Source: an uncultured Cyclobacteriaceae bacterium (lineage in GTDB: Bacteria > Bacteroidota > Bacteroidia > Cytophagales > Cyclobacteriaceae). From it: a stretch of 52,981 nt of DNA. The stretch's first letter is position 1. Every line of letters begins with the position of its first letter. The notes under the pieces were generated by a model. That model worked only from the letters and a program-made list of their open reading frames with translations. It ran no database searches and had not been told where the DNA came from. Shown here piece by piece: positions 23,649 to 31,879 of this stretch. The DNA lies in the NCBI GenBank assembly GCA_937958005.1, contig CALGOB010000046.1, forward strand, positions 1 through 52,981. Reading direction: 5' to 3'. The position numbers and the translations under genes are program-made.

Positions 23649-25086
23649 CCGAGGATAGTGACAAAGGAATCCCACCACCAGGATGTACACTTCCTCCGCA
23701 AAAGTAGAGATTTTTTATTTTTCTGGAGAAATTGGCATGTCTTAAGAAGGCAGAGTATCGATTGTTAGAGCTATTTCCGTACAGAGCTCCTCTGGAAGAA
23801 CTAGTTTTTGTTTCTATAGAAATGGGATCCAATATTCGTTCATAAACAATGAGGTCTTTGAGGTTAATTTGAAGTATTCTATTGATTTTTTGAATGATAT
23901 TTTGTCTTGCAATCTCGATTAATAAATCCCAATCTTGTCCATCATTATTAGGGACATTAATCATTGTAAACCAATTTTCATGTCCTTTAGGTGCATCATC
24001 TGCCTTGCATTTTGACGTTATATTGATATATACTGTTGGATCTTCATAGAGGTCTTTTTGATTAAAAATGTGATCAAATTCTGACTCGTAGTTTTCACTG
24101 AAAAAGATATTATGCAAGTCTAAATTTTTATAAGATCCTTTAACTCCCCAATAAAAAATCAAAGCAGAGCTTGATTTAGGTTGATTTAAAAGAAAATTAG
24201 GTTGTTTTTCTTTTGGGATAAGTTTCCGATAAGTATTGACTATATCCATATTGGAAACTACAGCGTCATAATGAAAGTCTTCATTGTTTATGGTTACTCC
24301 CACAGCTCTTTTGTTTTTAACAAGGATGTTAGAAACCTTCTGATTAAATTCAAAATTAACTCCTTTTCTTAACGCAAGCTGATAAAGGCTTTGGGTAATG
24401 TCATGCATTCCTTTTTTAGGAAAAAAAGCCCCTTGGTTAAATTCCAAATGAGGGATGATATTCATGGTAGCTGGTGTTGAATAAGGATCAGATCCATTAT
24501 AGGTTGCATACCTATTAAATAATTGACGGACTTTATCAGAATTGAAAAAGCTTTTGTTGGCTTCATCCATGGTTCTAAAGAAATCAAGCCGAGGAATTCT
24601 AATATACGACTTGAAAGCTTCCTTGCTGATAAATGTTTTAATAGAATGTATAGGCCTTCTAATAAACAAATTGCCTAAATACCGATAGAGAAACTTGCTG
24701 TTTTCTAATGCTTTAATAACATTCTCAGATGGCTCTCCTGTTTTTTTATTTATTTCCTGCGCAAAAAGTTCATTATCAGCAAAAGCATTTAATTGGGTGC
24801 CATCTTCATAGAAGTAGTTACATATGATAGGTAAGCGTTTATAGGTGAACCAATCCTTAGGATTTTCCCCTGCTAATTCAAACAATTCATCAACATAATG
24901 TGGAATTGTAAATAGAGAGGGGCCTGCGTCAAACCGGAATCCCTTTTCATTAATTTCAGACAATTTACCACCAGGGTAAGCGTTTGATTCTGTCACTGTA
25001 ACGTCATATCCTTTGATAGCCAGCCTAATTGCTGCAGCAATTCCCCCAATTCCAGAACCAATTATTACAATTCTTCGTTTTAACAT
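23605..25086 (-). CDS. crtD: Carotenoid desaturase, CrtD-like (CrtI/CrtD family)
   Basis: This 493-residue flavoprotein starts with an FAD-binding GSGIGGIAAAIRLA (about residues 10-23), then PGGKLSEINEKGFRFDAGPS and NYFYEDGT, and ends with the family signature FCGGSVHPGGGIPLSLSSAK. These fit phytoene desaturase relatives. The NYFYEDGT segment and the absence of crtB next to it point to 1-hydroxycarotenoid 3,4-desaturase (CrtD) rather than CrtI, as found in saproxanthin/flexixanthin makers of Cytophagales. It is monocistronic here, with no other carotenoid gene in the window. CrtI cannot be excluded by eye. Confidence 0.75.
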   Translation of the reverse strand: MLKRRIVIIGSGIGGIAAAIRLAIKGYDVTVTESNAYPGGKLSEINEKGFRFDAGPSLFTIPHYVDELFELAGENPKDWFTYKRLPIICNYFYEDGTQLNAFADNELFAQEINKKTGEPSENVIKALENSKFLYRYLGNLFIRRPIHSIKTFISKEAFKSYIRIPRLDFFRTMDEANKSFFNSDKVRQLFNRYATYNGSDPYSTPATMNIIPHLEFNQGAFFPKKGMHDITQSLYQLALRKGVNFEFNQKVSNILVKNKRAVGVTINNEDFHYDAVVSNMDIVNTYRKLIPKEKQPNFLLNQPKSSSALIFYWGVKGSYKNLDLHNIFFSENYESEFDHIFNQKDLYEDPTVYINITSKCKADDAPKGHENWFTMINVPNNDGQDWDLLIEIARQNIIQKINRILQINLKDLIVYERILDPISIETKTSSSRGALYGNSSNNRYSAFLRHANFSRKIKNLYFCGGSVHPGGGIPLSLSSAKLVADHFPKNHSK

Positions 25087-25209
25087 TTAATGGAAAAGTT
25101 ATAATTTTTAACAATTTTATTATATTTTTTCATTATCATCCATTAAAGTAATATTTAAAGGTGGTTAAATGAAAAATGTTTACTTATTTTTAACATAATA
25201 ACGCATATT

Positions 25210-25665
25210 ATGATAGCCATGCAATCACAAATTGAAATACTATTCAAAGAGTATCATAAAAACAGAAATATCCAGCTTACCTTAGAGCAGTTTATTTACA
25301 TAGCCAGTTTATTCCCTTCATTATTAGTTTGTATGGCAGATGGTAAGCTAGATAAAGAAGAATGGGAAGGGATCATGTTAATTACGGATAATTTAGCTGA
25401 GGATTATGCAGCAGAAAATTTAGCGATAAATGAAGAGGAATTGGCACGTACTTTTCGGGTTGAATTTAGGTATCTCATTGATAATCTTGAGAAATGGGAC
25501 AAAAAATTCCTTAATGCCTTGAGGGAACATATTCAAGAAAATCATAATGAAAAAGAGTTTGTTTCAGAAACCATGCATTTATTTGCAAACATCCCCGACG
25601 GTATCTCTTCTTCTGAACAAAATACTATAGATGAGCTTTCAAAGAGGCTGTCATTAGAATACTAA
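25210..25665 (+). CDS. TerB-like helical protein
   Basis: This 151-residue all-helical protein has the TerB-type core SLLVCMADGKLDKEEWEGIM followed by acidic helices and a closing SSSEQNTIDELSKRL. In TerB proteins the acidic DGKLxxEE loop binds metal, and related domains occur in tellurite resistance and stress systems. Its neighbours do not support a tellurite operon, so TerB-like describes only the fold. ATG 25219 is a possible alternative start. The 3' end overlaps kmo by 41 bp convergently. Confidence 0.7.
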   Translation: MIAMQSQIEILFKEYHKNRNIQLTLEQFIYIASLFPSLLVCMADGKLDKEEWEGIMLITDNLAEDYAAENLAINEEELARTFRVEFRYLIDNLEKWDKKFLNALREHIQENHNEKEFVSETMHLFANIPDGISSSEQNTIDELSKRLSLEY

Positions 25666-26995
25666 ACTTCTCTGCAATAAATGCTAAATCTGATGGGGTC
25701 GGATCTCTATCTTCCCAAATAGCTCTGTTTTCACGCATGACTTGATCTTGCAATTTACCAATATATTCTGCGTCAGAATAACTGTAATCACTAAAGGTTA
25801 CCATAGAATACTGAGGAACCCAGAGGTCAGGGAATAAGTCGTGGAGAGCAGCTTCTACTTTTTTTCTTTTTAAGAATGTTCTGTCAGCTACCTTATCTCG
25901 CATTTCAATGAAATTCTTTAATGCTAAATTTGAAATGGCATCAGCATCTTTTTTTCTGTTCTCGCTAAATTTAGGTAAGAGTTTATCCCAGTCAAAGTCC
26001 ATGCTTTTGGCCATTTTCATTAGTTCATAGCAATCTTCAAAACCTGAATTCATCCCTTGTCCGTAAAAAGGGACAATGGCATGCGAGGCGTCGCCAAGTA
26101 TTAGACACCTGTTTACTGTCCAAGGTGAGGACTTAATAGTTACTAAGGATGAGACTGGATTTTTCTTAAATTCTTCTACCACATTCGGGATTATGGGAAC
26201 AATATCAGGAAAAAACTCCTCGAAAAACTGAGCAATATCTTCTTGGCTCTGTAAAGACTCGAAGCTTAATTCGCCTTTTAAGGGAAAGAATAAGGTGCAA
26301 GTAAAACTTTTGTCAGGGTTAGGGAGAGCAATGAACATGAAATGCCCCCTTGGCCATATGTGAAGCCCATTTTTCTCTAAGGCAAAATCACCATTTTTAG
26401 TAGGGGGAATAGTTAGTTCTAAATAACCATGCTCTAGGTAATCTTGTGAGAAATTGAAACCAGGAACATATTGGAAACTTCTCCTCATGGAAGAGAATGC
26501 GCCATCGGCTCCTACTATCAATGAAGCCGTGGTAATTAAAGTTTCACCACCGTTGATTGGTCGGATAAAAGCTTCATTGGTTCTAGTGTCTACTTTTTCA
26601 CAAAGATGTTCAAAGCAAAATACGACTCCTTCATCTATGGCCTCTTTTACTAAAACAGTATTGAGTCTATTTCTTGAGACGGAATTTATGAACTGACCTT
26701 TTTTACCATAAGCTTGGTAATTGGTTTTCCCTTTTTGATCATGCATAATCCTTCCCATCATTGGGATAAGCTCAGGTTTTACTGTTTCTGCAAGTCCTAC
26801 TTCTGTTAAGGCTTTGATTCCGCGATGACTCAATGCTAGGTTGATAGATCTGCCAGCATCTAAATCTTCAATTCGCGGGTCAGGCCTTTTTTCATATACA
26901 GTTACTTGAAAGCCCTCTTTAGCCAAATAAATTGATAACAATGATCCAACTAAACCACCACCTAATATGATGATGTCTTTTTTACTATTTGGCAT
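25625..26995 (-). CDS. kmo: Kynurenine 3-monooxygenase
   Basis: This 456-residue FAD enzyme has the GGGLVGSLLSIYLA dinucleotide motif at 12-25, the middle VGADGAFSSMRRSF (the DG motif) and the GDASHAIVPFYGQGMNSGFE motif that binds FAD pyrophosphate and contacts substrate in KMO. A C-terminal helical region follows (LPKFSENRKKDADAISNLA). It hydroxylates kynurenine to 3-hydroxykynurenine with NADPH and O2. It overlaps kynU by 11 bp and sits last in the operon nbaC-kynU-kmo, which gives a route from kynurenine to quinolinate for NAD. Confidence 0.93.
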   Translation of the reverse strand: MPNSKKDIIILGGGLVGSLLSIYLAKEGFQVTVYEKRPDPRIEDLDAGRSINLALSHRGIKALTEVGLAETVKPELIPMMGRIMHDQKGKTNYQAYGKKGQFINSVSRNRLNTVLVKEAIDEGVVFCFEHLCEKVDTRTNEAFIRPINGGETLITTASLIVGADGAFSSMRRSFQYVPGFNFSQDYLEHGYLELTIPPTKNGDFALEKNGLHIWPRGHFMFIALPNPDKSFTCTLFFPLKGELSFESLQSQEDIAQFFEEFFPDIVPIIPNVVEEFKKNPVSSLVTIKSSPWTVNRCLILGDASHAIVPFYGQGMNSGFEDCYELMKMAKSMDFDWDKLLPKFSENRKKDADAISNLALKNFIEMRDKVADRTFLKRKKVEAALHDLFPDLWVPQYSMVTFSDYSYSDAEYIGKLQDQVMRENRAIWEDRDPTPSDLAFIAEKFSILMTASLKAHL

Positions 26996-28241
26996 TATAG
27001 GATTTAATTATATAATAAAAATTGAAAATCTCCTCAAAAGTATTGTATAAAGGTGCAGGAGCTATTCTAATTACGTTAGGCTCTCTCCAATCTGCAATTA
27101 CACCTTGGTCTTGGATATGCCTAAAAATTTCTTTGCCATTCTTTTCAAAGTATAGTGATAATTGACTACCACGTTGATGAGGATCTTTAGGGGTTATGAT
27201 TTTGATAAAATCAAATGTTTTCATGAGCTTTTCTAAATAAGCAGTCATCGCCATGCTTTTTTTCCTGATTGCCGCCATTCCTACAGCATCAAATATTTGT
27301 AGGGAAGCAAAATGACTCGCCATGTTTAAAATAGATCCATTGCTCAATTGCCAACCATCCGCGCTTTTGATCGGGCTAAATCCTTTTTTCATCAGAAAAC
27401 GTTCTTGCTCATCATGTCCCCACCAGCCGGCAAACCTAGGAATGGTTAAATCCTTGTGATGTTTTTCATGGATAAACATACCAGATACAGCACCGGGCCC
27501 AGAATTTAAGTATTTATAACTACACCAAACGGCAAAGTCAATGTCCCAATTATGCAATTGCAAGGGAACATTCCCCGCAGCATGTGCCAAATCCAGTCCT
27601 ACTCGGATTCCTTTTTCTTTGGCAAATAAGCAAATTTTTTCTAGTTCAAAAAGTTGTCCAGTATAATACTGTAAACCACCTAAAAGGAGTAAAGCAGTTT
27701 CATCAGCATGATCTGATAGTTTTTGAAGAATATCCTCTGTTTTTAGCAATTCTTCGTTCTTGGAAGGCATTAATTCAATGATGGCATTATCAGGATTATA
27801 CCCATGAAAAGAAACTTGAGACTCAACTGCATACTGATCTGATGGGAAGGCATGACCTTCCATCATGATCTTGTGTTTTTTGTCAGATGGGCGATAGAAT
27901 GAAACTAAGCCAAGGTGTAAATTAACCGTAAGGTTATTCATAGCTACTACTTCGGACTCTTTTGCCCCTACTATTGCTGCCAGAGGTTTTTTGAATCTTT
28001 TATGGTAATCGATCCATGGATCTTTTCCTTCAAAATGTCCCTCAACTGCCAGTTTTTGCCAATTAGAAAATACTTTCTCAGTTTCAGGCCGAGCACTTTT
28101 GGGTTGTAAACCAAGTGAATTCCCACAGAAATAGATACTTTCTTTACCATTGACAAAGGGAATATGGAAGTTTTGTCTTTGATCTTTTAAAGGATCATTT
28201 TGGTCGTTGGCCAAGGCCTCTTTTTTAAAATCTTCTTGCAT
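26985..28241 (-). CDS. kynU: Kynureninase
   Basis: This 418-residue fold-type I PLP enzyme has FCGNSLGLQPKSA near residue 38, the PLP-site region LDLAHAAGNVPLQLHNWDID, and the Schiff-base lysine in WCSYKYLNSGPGA. The later FSPIKSADGWQLSNGSI binds substrate. It cleaves 3-hydroxykynurenine to 3-hydroxyanthranilate and alanine. The gene follows the dioxygenase with a one-base gap and overlaps kmo by 11 bp, so the three are tightly coupled. No tryptophan 2,3-dioxygenase or kynurenine formamidase gene is in the window. Confidence 0.95.
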   Translation of the reverse strand: MQEDFKKEALANDQNDPLKDQRQNFHIPFVNGKESIYFCGNSLGLQPKSARPETEKVFSNWQKLAVEGHFEGKDPWIDYHKRFKKPLAAIVGAKESEVVAMNNLTVNLHLGLVSFYRPSDKKHKIMMEGHAFPSDQYAVESQVSFHGYNPDNAIIELMPSKNEELLKTEDILQKLSDHADETALLLLGGLQYYTGQLFELEKICLFAKEKGIRVGLDLAHAAGNVPLQLHNWDIDFAVWCSYKYLNSGPGAVSGMFIHEKHHKDLTIPRFAGWWGHDEQERFLMKKGFSPIKSADGWQLSNGSILNMASHFASLQIFDAVGMAAIRKKSMAMTAYLEKLMKTFDFIKIITPKDPHQRGSQLSLYFEKNGKEIFRHIQDQGVIADWREPNVIRIAPAPLYNTFEEIFNFYYIIKSYNAK

Positions 28242-28242
28242 C

Positions 28243-28770
28243 TTAAATAAACCTTTCGTCTGTGTCCATTACTGTGGCACAGTTATTACAAGTTCTTAAA
28301 TCTTTCGATGTATAAAATTGTTTGAACCTAGGGAGAAAATCTTTTTCTATGTCCGTTAAATTAAAATAGGTTTCGTGAAGTTTGTGATTACAATGATCAC
28401 AATACCATATTAGCCCATCATTTTGTGGTTTATCACGTTTTAATTCAATCACAAGCCCTATGGAATTAGCAGATCGGATAGGGGAATGTGGAACTTTAGC
28501 AGGTAATAGGAACATTTCCCCTGCTCTTATTGGGATATCCACTGCTTGTCCTTCTTCTTGTATTTTAACGACGATATCACCTTCAATTTGATAAAAAAGC
28601 TCTTCGGTTTCATTGTAGTGATAATCCTTTCTTGCATTTGGTCCCCCTACAATCATTACAATGTAATCTCCTGCGTCTTTATATAAGTTCTTATTGCCAA
28701 CTGGAGGTTTTAAAATATCTCTATTTTCATCAATCCATTTTTGCAAATTAAAAGGTCTTCTGATGCTCAT
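28243..28770 (-). CDS. nbaC: 3-Hydroxyanthranilate 3,4-dioxygenase
   Basis: This 175-residue cupin has the catalytic iron ligands in KDYHYNETEELFYQIEG (His and Glu) and PHSPIRS (His). The C-terminal rubredoxin-like site has two CxxC pairs, YCDHCN and TCNNC, the mark of bacterial nbaC/HAO enzymes. It opens 3-hydroxyanthranilate to 2-amino-3-carboxymuconate semialdehyde, which cyclises to quinolinate. It is the first gene of the minus-strand operon. No aminocarboxymuconate decarboxylase follows, so the product should go to NAD rather than to catabolism. Confidence 0.93.
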   Translation of the reverse strand: MSIRRPFNLQKWIDENRDILKPPVGNKNLYKDAGDYIVMIVGGPNARKDYHYNETEELFYQIEGDIVVKIQEEGQAVDIPIRAGEMFLLPAKVPHSPIRSANSIGLVIELKRDKPQNDGLIWYCDHCNHKLHETYFNLTDIEKDFLPRFKQFYTSKDLRTCNNCATVMDTDERFI

Positions 28771-28958
28771 TTAGCTCCTATTGTTTTTCAGACTCCAATT
28801 TCAGGAAAAAACTTCATATTTAATTAATAATTGTATGAAATGTGTCTAATAATGATAGCTAGGACGGCAGGTATATGATATATTGCTTGGAGTATAAGTG
28901 AATACGATTCGTGGGATGAGTTATATTGGAATAGGAAATTGATTAATTTAGAAGAAGG

Positions 28959-29738
28959 ATGAATATAGATCTAAAAGGAAAAACTGCACTGGTTTGTGGT
29001 GCCAGCAAAGGAATAGGAGAAGCTATTGCCAGGGAATTGGCTCATTTAGGGGCTAGCGTAACCCTAATGGCTAGGTCAGCTGAGAAATTAGAAAAACTCA
29101 TTGCCGAATTAGACAATTCTGCAGGGCAAAAACATCATTTTATGGTAGCTGATTTTACTAATGTGGCATCTATTGAATCTCTCATTAAAGAGCAGGATAT
29201 GTCCTATCATATATTGATCAATAATACCGGTGGGCCAGCTGGGGGACGATTGAGGGATGCTAAGCTAAGCGCTTTTGAACAGGCATTTACCATGCACCTG
29301 CATGTGAGTCACTTATTGGTTAAGTATTTAACGCCCTATATGATTACTGAGAATTATGGTAGGATAATTAATGTCATTTCTACTTCAGTTAAGATTCCTA
29401 TACCTGGGTTAGGTGTTTCTAATACGGTAAGAGGTGCTATGGCCAGCTGGGCCAAAACTCTGGCAAATGAACTGGCAGGGGAGGGTATTACGGTTAATAA
29501 TATTCTGCCAGGCTTTGTGGAGACTGATCGGTTAATTGAAATAGTTAATAACCGAGTTGAAAAGCAAGGGGTAGATAAAGCAACTGTTGTGAATGAGATG
29601 AAAGAAAGTACTCCAGCTGGTAGGTTTGCCTTGCCTGGAGAGGTCGGTTATTTAGCAGGTTTTCTTGCAAGCCCGTCTGCTGCCTATATCACAGGGACTA
29701 GTATTCCGATAGATGGGGGTAGAACTGGCAGTATATAA
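28959..29738 (+). CDS. Divergent short-chain dehydrogenase lacking YxxxK
   Basis: This 259-residue SDR keeps the cofactor motif CGASKGIGEAIA (residues 12-23), NNTGG, the Ser in ISTSV and PGFVETDR. However, an ungapped match to FabG of this window (33 residues before PGF) places Ser where the catalytic Tyr should be and Arg in place of Lys (SNTVR for YAASK). The residue set is known in a divergent SDR branch with an unclear reaction. It is divergent from the kynurenine operon across 188 bp, so a shared regulatory region is possible. A role in tryptophan degradation is only inferred from position. Confidence 0.8.
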   Translation: MNIDLKGKTALVCGASKGIGEAIARELAHLGASVTLMARSAEKLEKLIAELDNSAGQKHHFMVADFTNVASIESLIKEQDMSYHILINNTGGPAGGRLRDAKLSAFEQAFTMHLHVSHLLVKYLTPYMITENYGRIINVISTSVKIPIPGLGVSNTVRGAMASWAKTLANELAGEGITVNNILPGFVETDRLIEIVNNRVEKQGVDKATVVNEMKESTPAGRFALPGEVGYLAGFLASPSAAYITGTSIPIDGGRTGSI

Positions 29739-29818
29739 TGGTAGTTGAGCTCTGTATTTATTAAGGTCCTTCTCTATACTCACTCTCAAACTCACACTGT
29801 TGCAAAAGAAAGTATTAA

Positions 29819-29837
29819 ATACCAGCTGGTATGTTTT
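29819..29837 (+). terminator. Short palindrome with T-run after the SDR gene
   Basis: ATACCAGCTGGTAT (29819-29832) is a perfect 14-bp palindrome followed by GTTTTT. As RNA it gives a 5-bp stem and 4-nt loop, weak for a terminator. It lies 80 bp after the SDR stop. An operator is an alternative. Confidence 0.4.
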
Positions 29838-30102
29838 TAGCCGTTTAAATCTATTGAAGTAGGTACTTAATTAATAATCCTGAAATGTATGGGCAAATTA
29901 TAGACATTAACTTTAGTAATAACTGGATTATGTGGTAATCTGTAGCTTTTTATGTCTAAAAATGCGATGATATTGATTCAGGCAATGCTTTATTCTGTAT
30001 TGATTACATAACTGATTCAATAAATCTACAAATTAATGGAATTGATTTATTTCAAAAGGTTATGGATATGACCGTTAAGATTTGATACTTGGTCTTCTGT
30101 TT

Positions 30103-30245
30103 AACCCGAATGATGCAATAGAAATTTGATGCAAACCATAACTAACAGTCATTTAGCCACTTAAATCCTAGTTTCCTACTCACCATAATGGAGACTATGT
30201 CTGCGTTGCAAATCAGAATTTAAGCAGCTATCTAACAGCTATTTA
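30103..30245 (-). repeat. R1 palindromic MITE, copy 4 (reversed, one end lost)
   Basis: It begins AACCCGAATGATGCAATAGA, the complement of the R1 right end, and continues in reversed R1 order to AGCTATTTA at 30245. The remaining ~37 bp of the left arm are missing. TTTAA precedes it. The stretch 29838-30102 before it shows nothing I can name. Confidence 0.82.
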
Positions 30246-30326
30246 GGGTCTCCCTGAATTAAAAAAAATGACAAAAACCCTTGTTTAAAGTGTTTTGAAG
30301 TACACTTATCCTTTTATATATAAATT

Positions 30327-30377
30327 CAATACCTCGGTTTTTAAGGATTCTAGCAAAAGTGAGGTATTGGTGTTTTT
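30327..30377 (+). terminator. Terminator-like hairpin with long loop
   Basis: CAATACCTC (30327-30335) pairs with GAGGTATTG (30361-30369) and is followed by GTGTTTTTT. The 25-nt loop is long. No plus-strand gene ends within 580 bp, so it may close a small RNA made from about 30250 onward. The region 30378-30687 has no further feature I can support. Confidence 0.5.
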
Positions 30378-30687
30378 TAAATTTAAAATCAGTGCAATAC
30401 TTATTGTGAAAATAAGCTCAAATTGATCTTTGACCCCTCATTTTGCTTTATTCGTCATGAAATAGTTATGTTTTTTATGTCAAAGTTAAATTCAAGTAGA
30501 CCCTGTTTAACTCTGTTTAAGCTTTTAAGAGCGCACTTAAAGGGTAGATGAATTATCATTCATGTATCATTTTCTATAGTTAGAAATAATTCCATCGATC
30601 AATCTTAACAATTCGACGAGTATTTCATTATAGTTAATGCTAAATATTATATCTTATGATAATAAATTTTTATTTTAATTAATAGAT

Positions 30688-30870
30688 ATGAATATGGGAA
30701 ATAAAAAGGAAAGAATTCAGCATTCGATTAAAAACCTCAATGAAACAATGAAGCGACTATCAGAAATTGACCCAGAATTGATCAATGAATATGCTCACGA
30801 GTATCTATTCAATAATATAGAAGACCTGAAGACTTCTGTGCAGTTAATATCCGAGGATACAAAAAAATAA
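30688..30870 (+). CDS. Small conserved-looking protein, 60 residues
   Basis: ATG 30688 opens a 60-residue, charged, helical protein (MNMGNKKERIQHSIKNLNET...). It has no cysteines and no membrane segment, and one long amphipathic helix is likely. The frame is trustworthy because an exact terminator follows its stop by 46 bp and the codon use is ordinary. I recognise no family. The next gene, mraZ, lies 565 bp away behind its own operator, so it is a separate unit. Confidence 0.6.
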   Translation: MNMGNKKERIQHSIKNLNETMKRLSEIDPELINEYAHEYLFNNIEDLKTSVQLISEDTKK

Positions 30871-30916
30871 TTGATCGAGACAAATTGATACGCAGTTTGT
30901 ATTAATAGGTCAGTCA

Positions 30917-30941
30917 GGTAATCTTTTAGATTACCTTTTTT
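30917..30941 (+). terminator. Intrinsic terminator of the 60-residue gene
   Basis: GGTAATCT (30917-30924) pairs exactly with AGATTACC (30928-30935) around TTT, followed by TTTTTTA. Position and strand fit the end of the 30688-30870 transcript. Confidence 0.85.
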
Positions 30942-31147
30942 ATTGGATTATGGTTATTATCTCCTTATAGATGTTATGCGTTAAGAAATCAAACCCCTTT
31001 CCCCAAGGAAATTTGTTTTGGCTTTTTTACCGAAAGATCGATTTAAACCTAAAACTTAGAGACGATCATTTTAGATGAGTTTCACTGTTATGTGATGTAT
31101 TTCTAGGTTGATAAATGCAGCTATTTGGTATGAGTCAGTCAATATTC

Positions 31148-31163
31148 TCCCACAATGCCCCAC
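31148..31163 (-). promoter_or_regulatory. Possible distal MraZ box pair (reversed)
   Basis: Read on the minus strand this holds GTGGGG-N4-GTGGGA, two repeats at 10-bp spacing, preceded by AAA as in the main operator. It lies about 190 bp upstream of the three-repeat operator at 31353. It may be an auxiliary operator, for example for looping, or a chance match. No divergent gene is nearby. Confidence 0.35.
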
Positions 31164-31352
31164 TTTATTTGAATAAACTCAAAAAAGTTCCAAAAATCAA
31201 TTCAAATTATTCATTTGATATCAAATGCAACTAAAAATACTAGAAAATAGAAGGTGAAATTAAATTTAATCCATGTTTGATATTGTCCATGGTTTTTTAA
31301 AATAGTCTTTTAAATGCTTTAAAGATACATTGAAATTAAGTTTTAATAAAAA

Positions 31353-31378
31353 GTGGAGTAAAGTGGGGGAATGTGGTA
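31353..31378 (+). promoter_or_regulatory. MraZ operator (three GTGG boxes at 10-bp spacing)
   Basis: AAAGTGGAG, AAAGTGGGG and AATGTGGTA start at 31353, 31363 and 31373 (GTGG positions), an exact 10-bp period. MraZ proteins bind three or four direct TGGG/GTGG-type repeats one helical turn apart before their own gene. The array is 60 bp before the mraZ ATG and just upstream of the -7 box, a position fitting autorepression. Confidence 0.8.
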
Positions 31379-31398
31379 GGAAATGTCATCTTTTTTGT

Positions 31399-31406
31399 TA
31401 TTTTTG
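31399..31406 (+). promoter_or_regulatory. Candidate -7 box for the dcw operon (TATTTTTG)
   Basis: TATTTTTG fits the Bacteroidota -7 consensus TAnnTTTG exactly. It lies 30 bp before the mraZ ATG and 21 bp after the last MraZ box. No clear TTTG is present at -33; that region is occupied by the operator. Confidence 0.5.
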
Positions 31407-31435
31407 CTGTGGTGGTTTATATTTTCTAAGGCTCT

Positions 31436-31879
31436 ATGGCGTTTTTCACAAGCGAATACGAGTGTAAGTTAGATGCGAAGGGTAGGTTGGTCTTGCCTGC
31501 AAAGATCAAGGTCAATCTACCCGAAGTATCTTCGCACGAATTAGTTTTACGCAAAGGTTTCGAACCGAACCTTATCGTATACCCTATGCTTGAATATAAG
31601 AAAATTCATAGTAAAATTTCAGGATTGAGCGAGTTCAACGTTGAGCAACGAAGATTGAAAAGAAATTTTTTTAGAAGTATTTCTACCGTTGAGCTAGATA
31701 ACGCGGGGAGATTTTTGATCCCAAAATCCATGCTATTGCATGCAAGTCTTGAAAGAGAAGCTATTATAGTGGGGGTGGGGAGTACAATTGAGATCTGGAA
31801 CCCTGAAATATATGAAGATTACCTTATTAAGGACTCAGAAGAATACTCAGAACTAGCTCAAAAATTTTTAGATGAATAA
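31436..31879 (+). CDS. mraZ: Transcriptional regulator MraZ
   Basis: This 147-residue protein has two SpoVT/AbrB-like halves: SEYECKLDAKGRLVLPAKIK near the N-terminus and STVELDNAGRFLIPKSML in the middle, each with the DxxGR(L/F)xxP motif. MraZ oligomerises into a ring and binds direct repeats before its own gene to repress dcw transcription; the boxes at 31353-31378 are its likely target. It overlaps rsmH by 8 bp. It is first in the cluster, as in nearly all bacteria. Confidence 0.95.
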   Translation: MAFFTSEYECKLDAKGRLVLPAKIKVNLPEVSSHELVLRKGFEPNLIVYPMLEYKKIHSKISGLSEFNVEQRRLKRNFFRSISTVELDNAGRFLIPKSMLLHASLEREAIIVGVGSTIEIWNPEIYEDYLIKDSEEYSELAQKFLDE

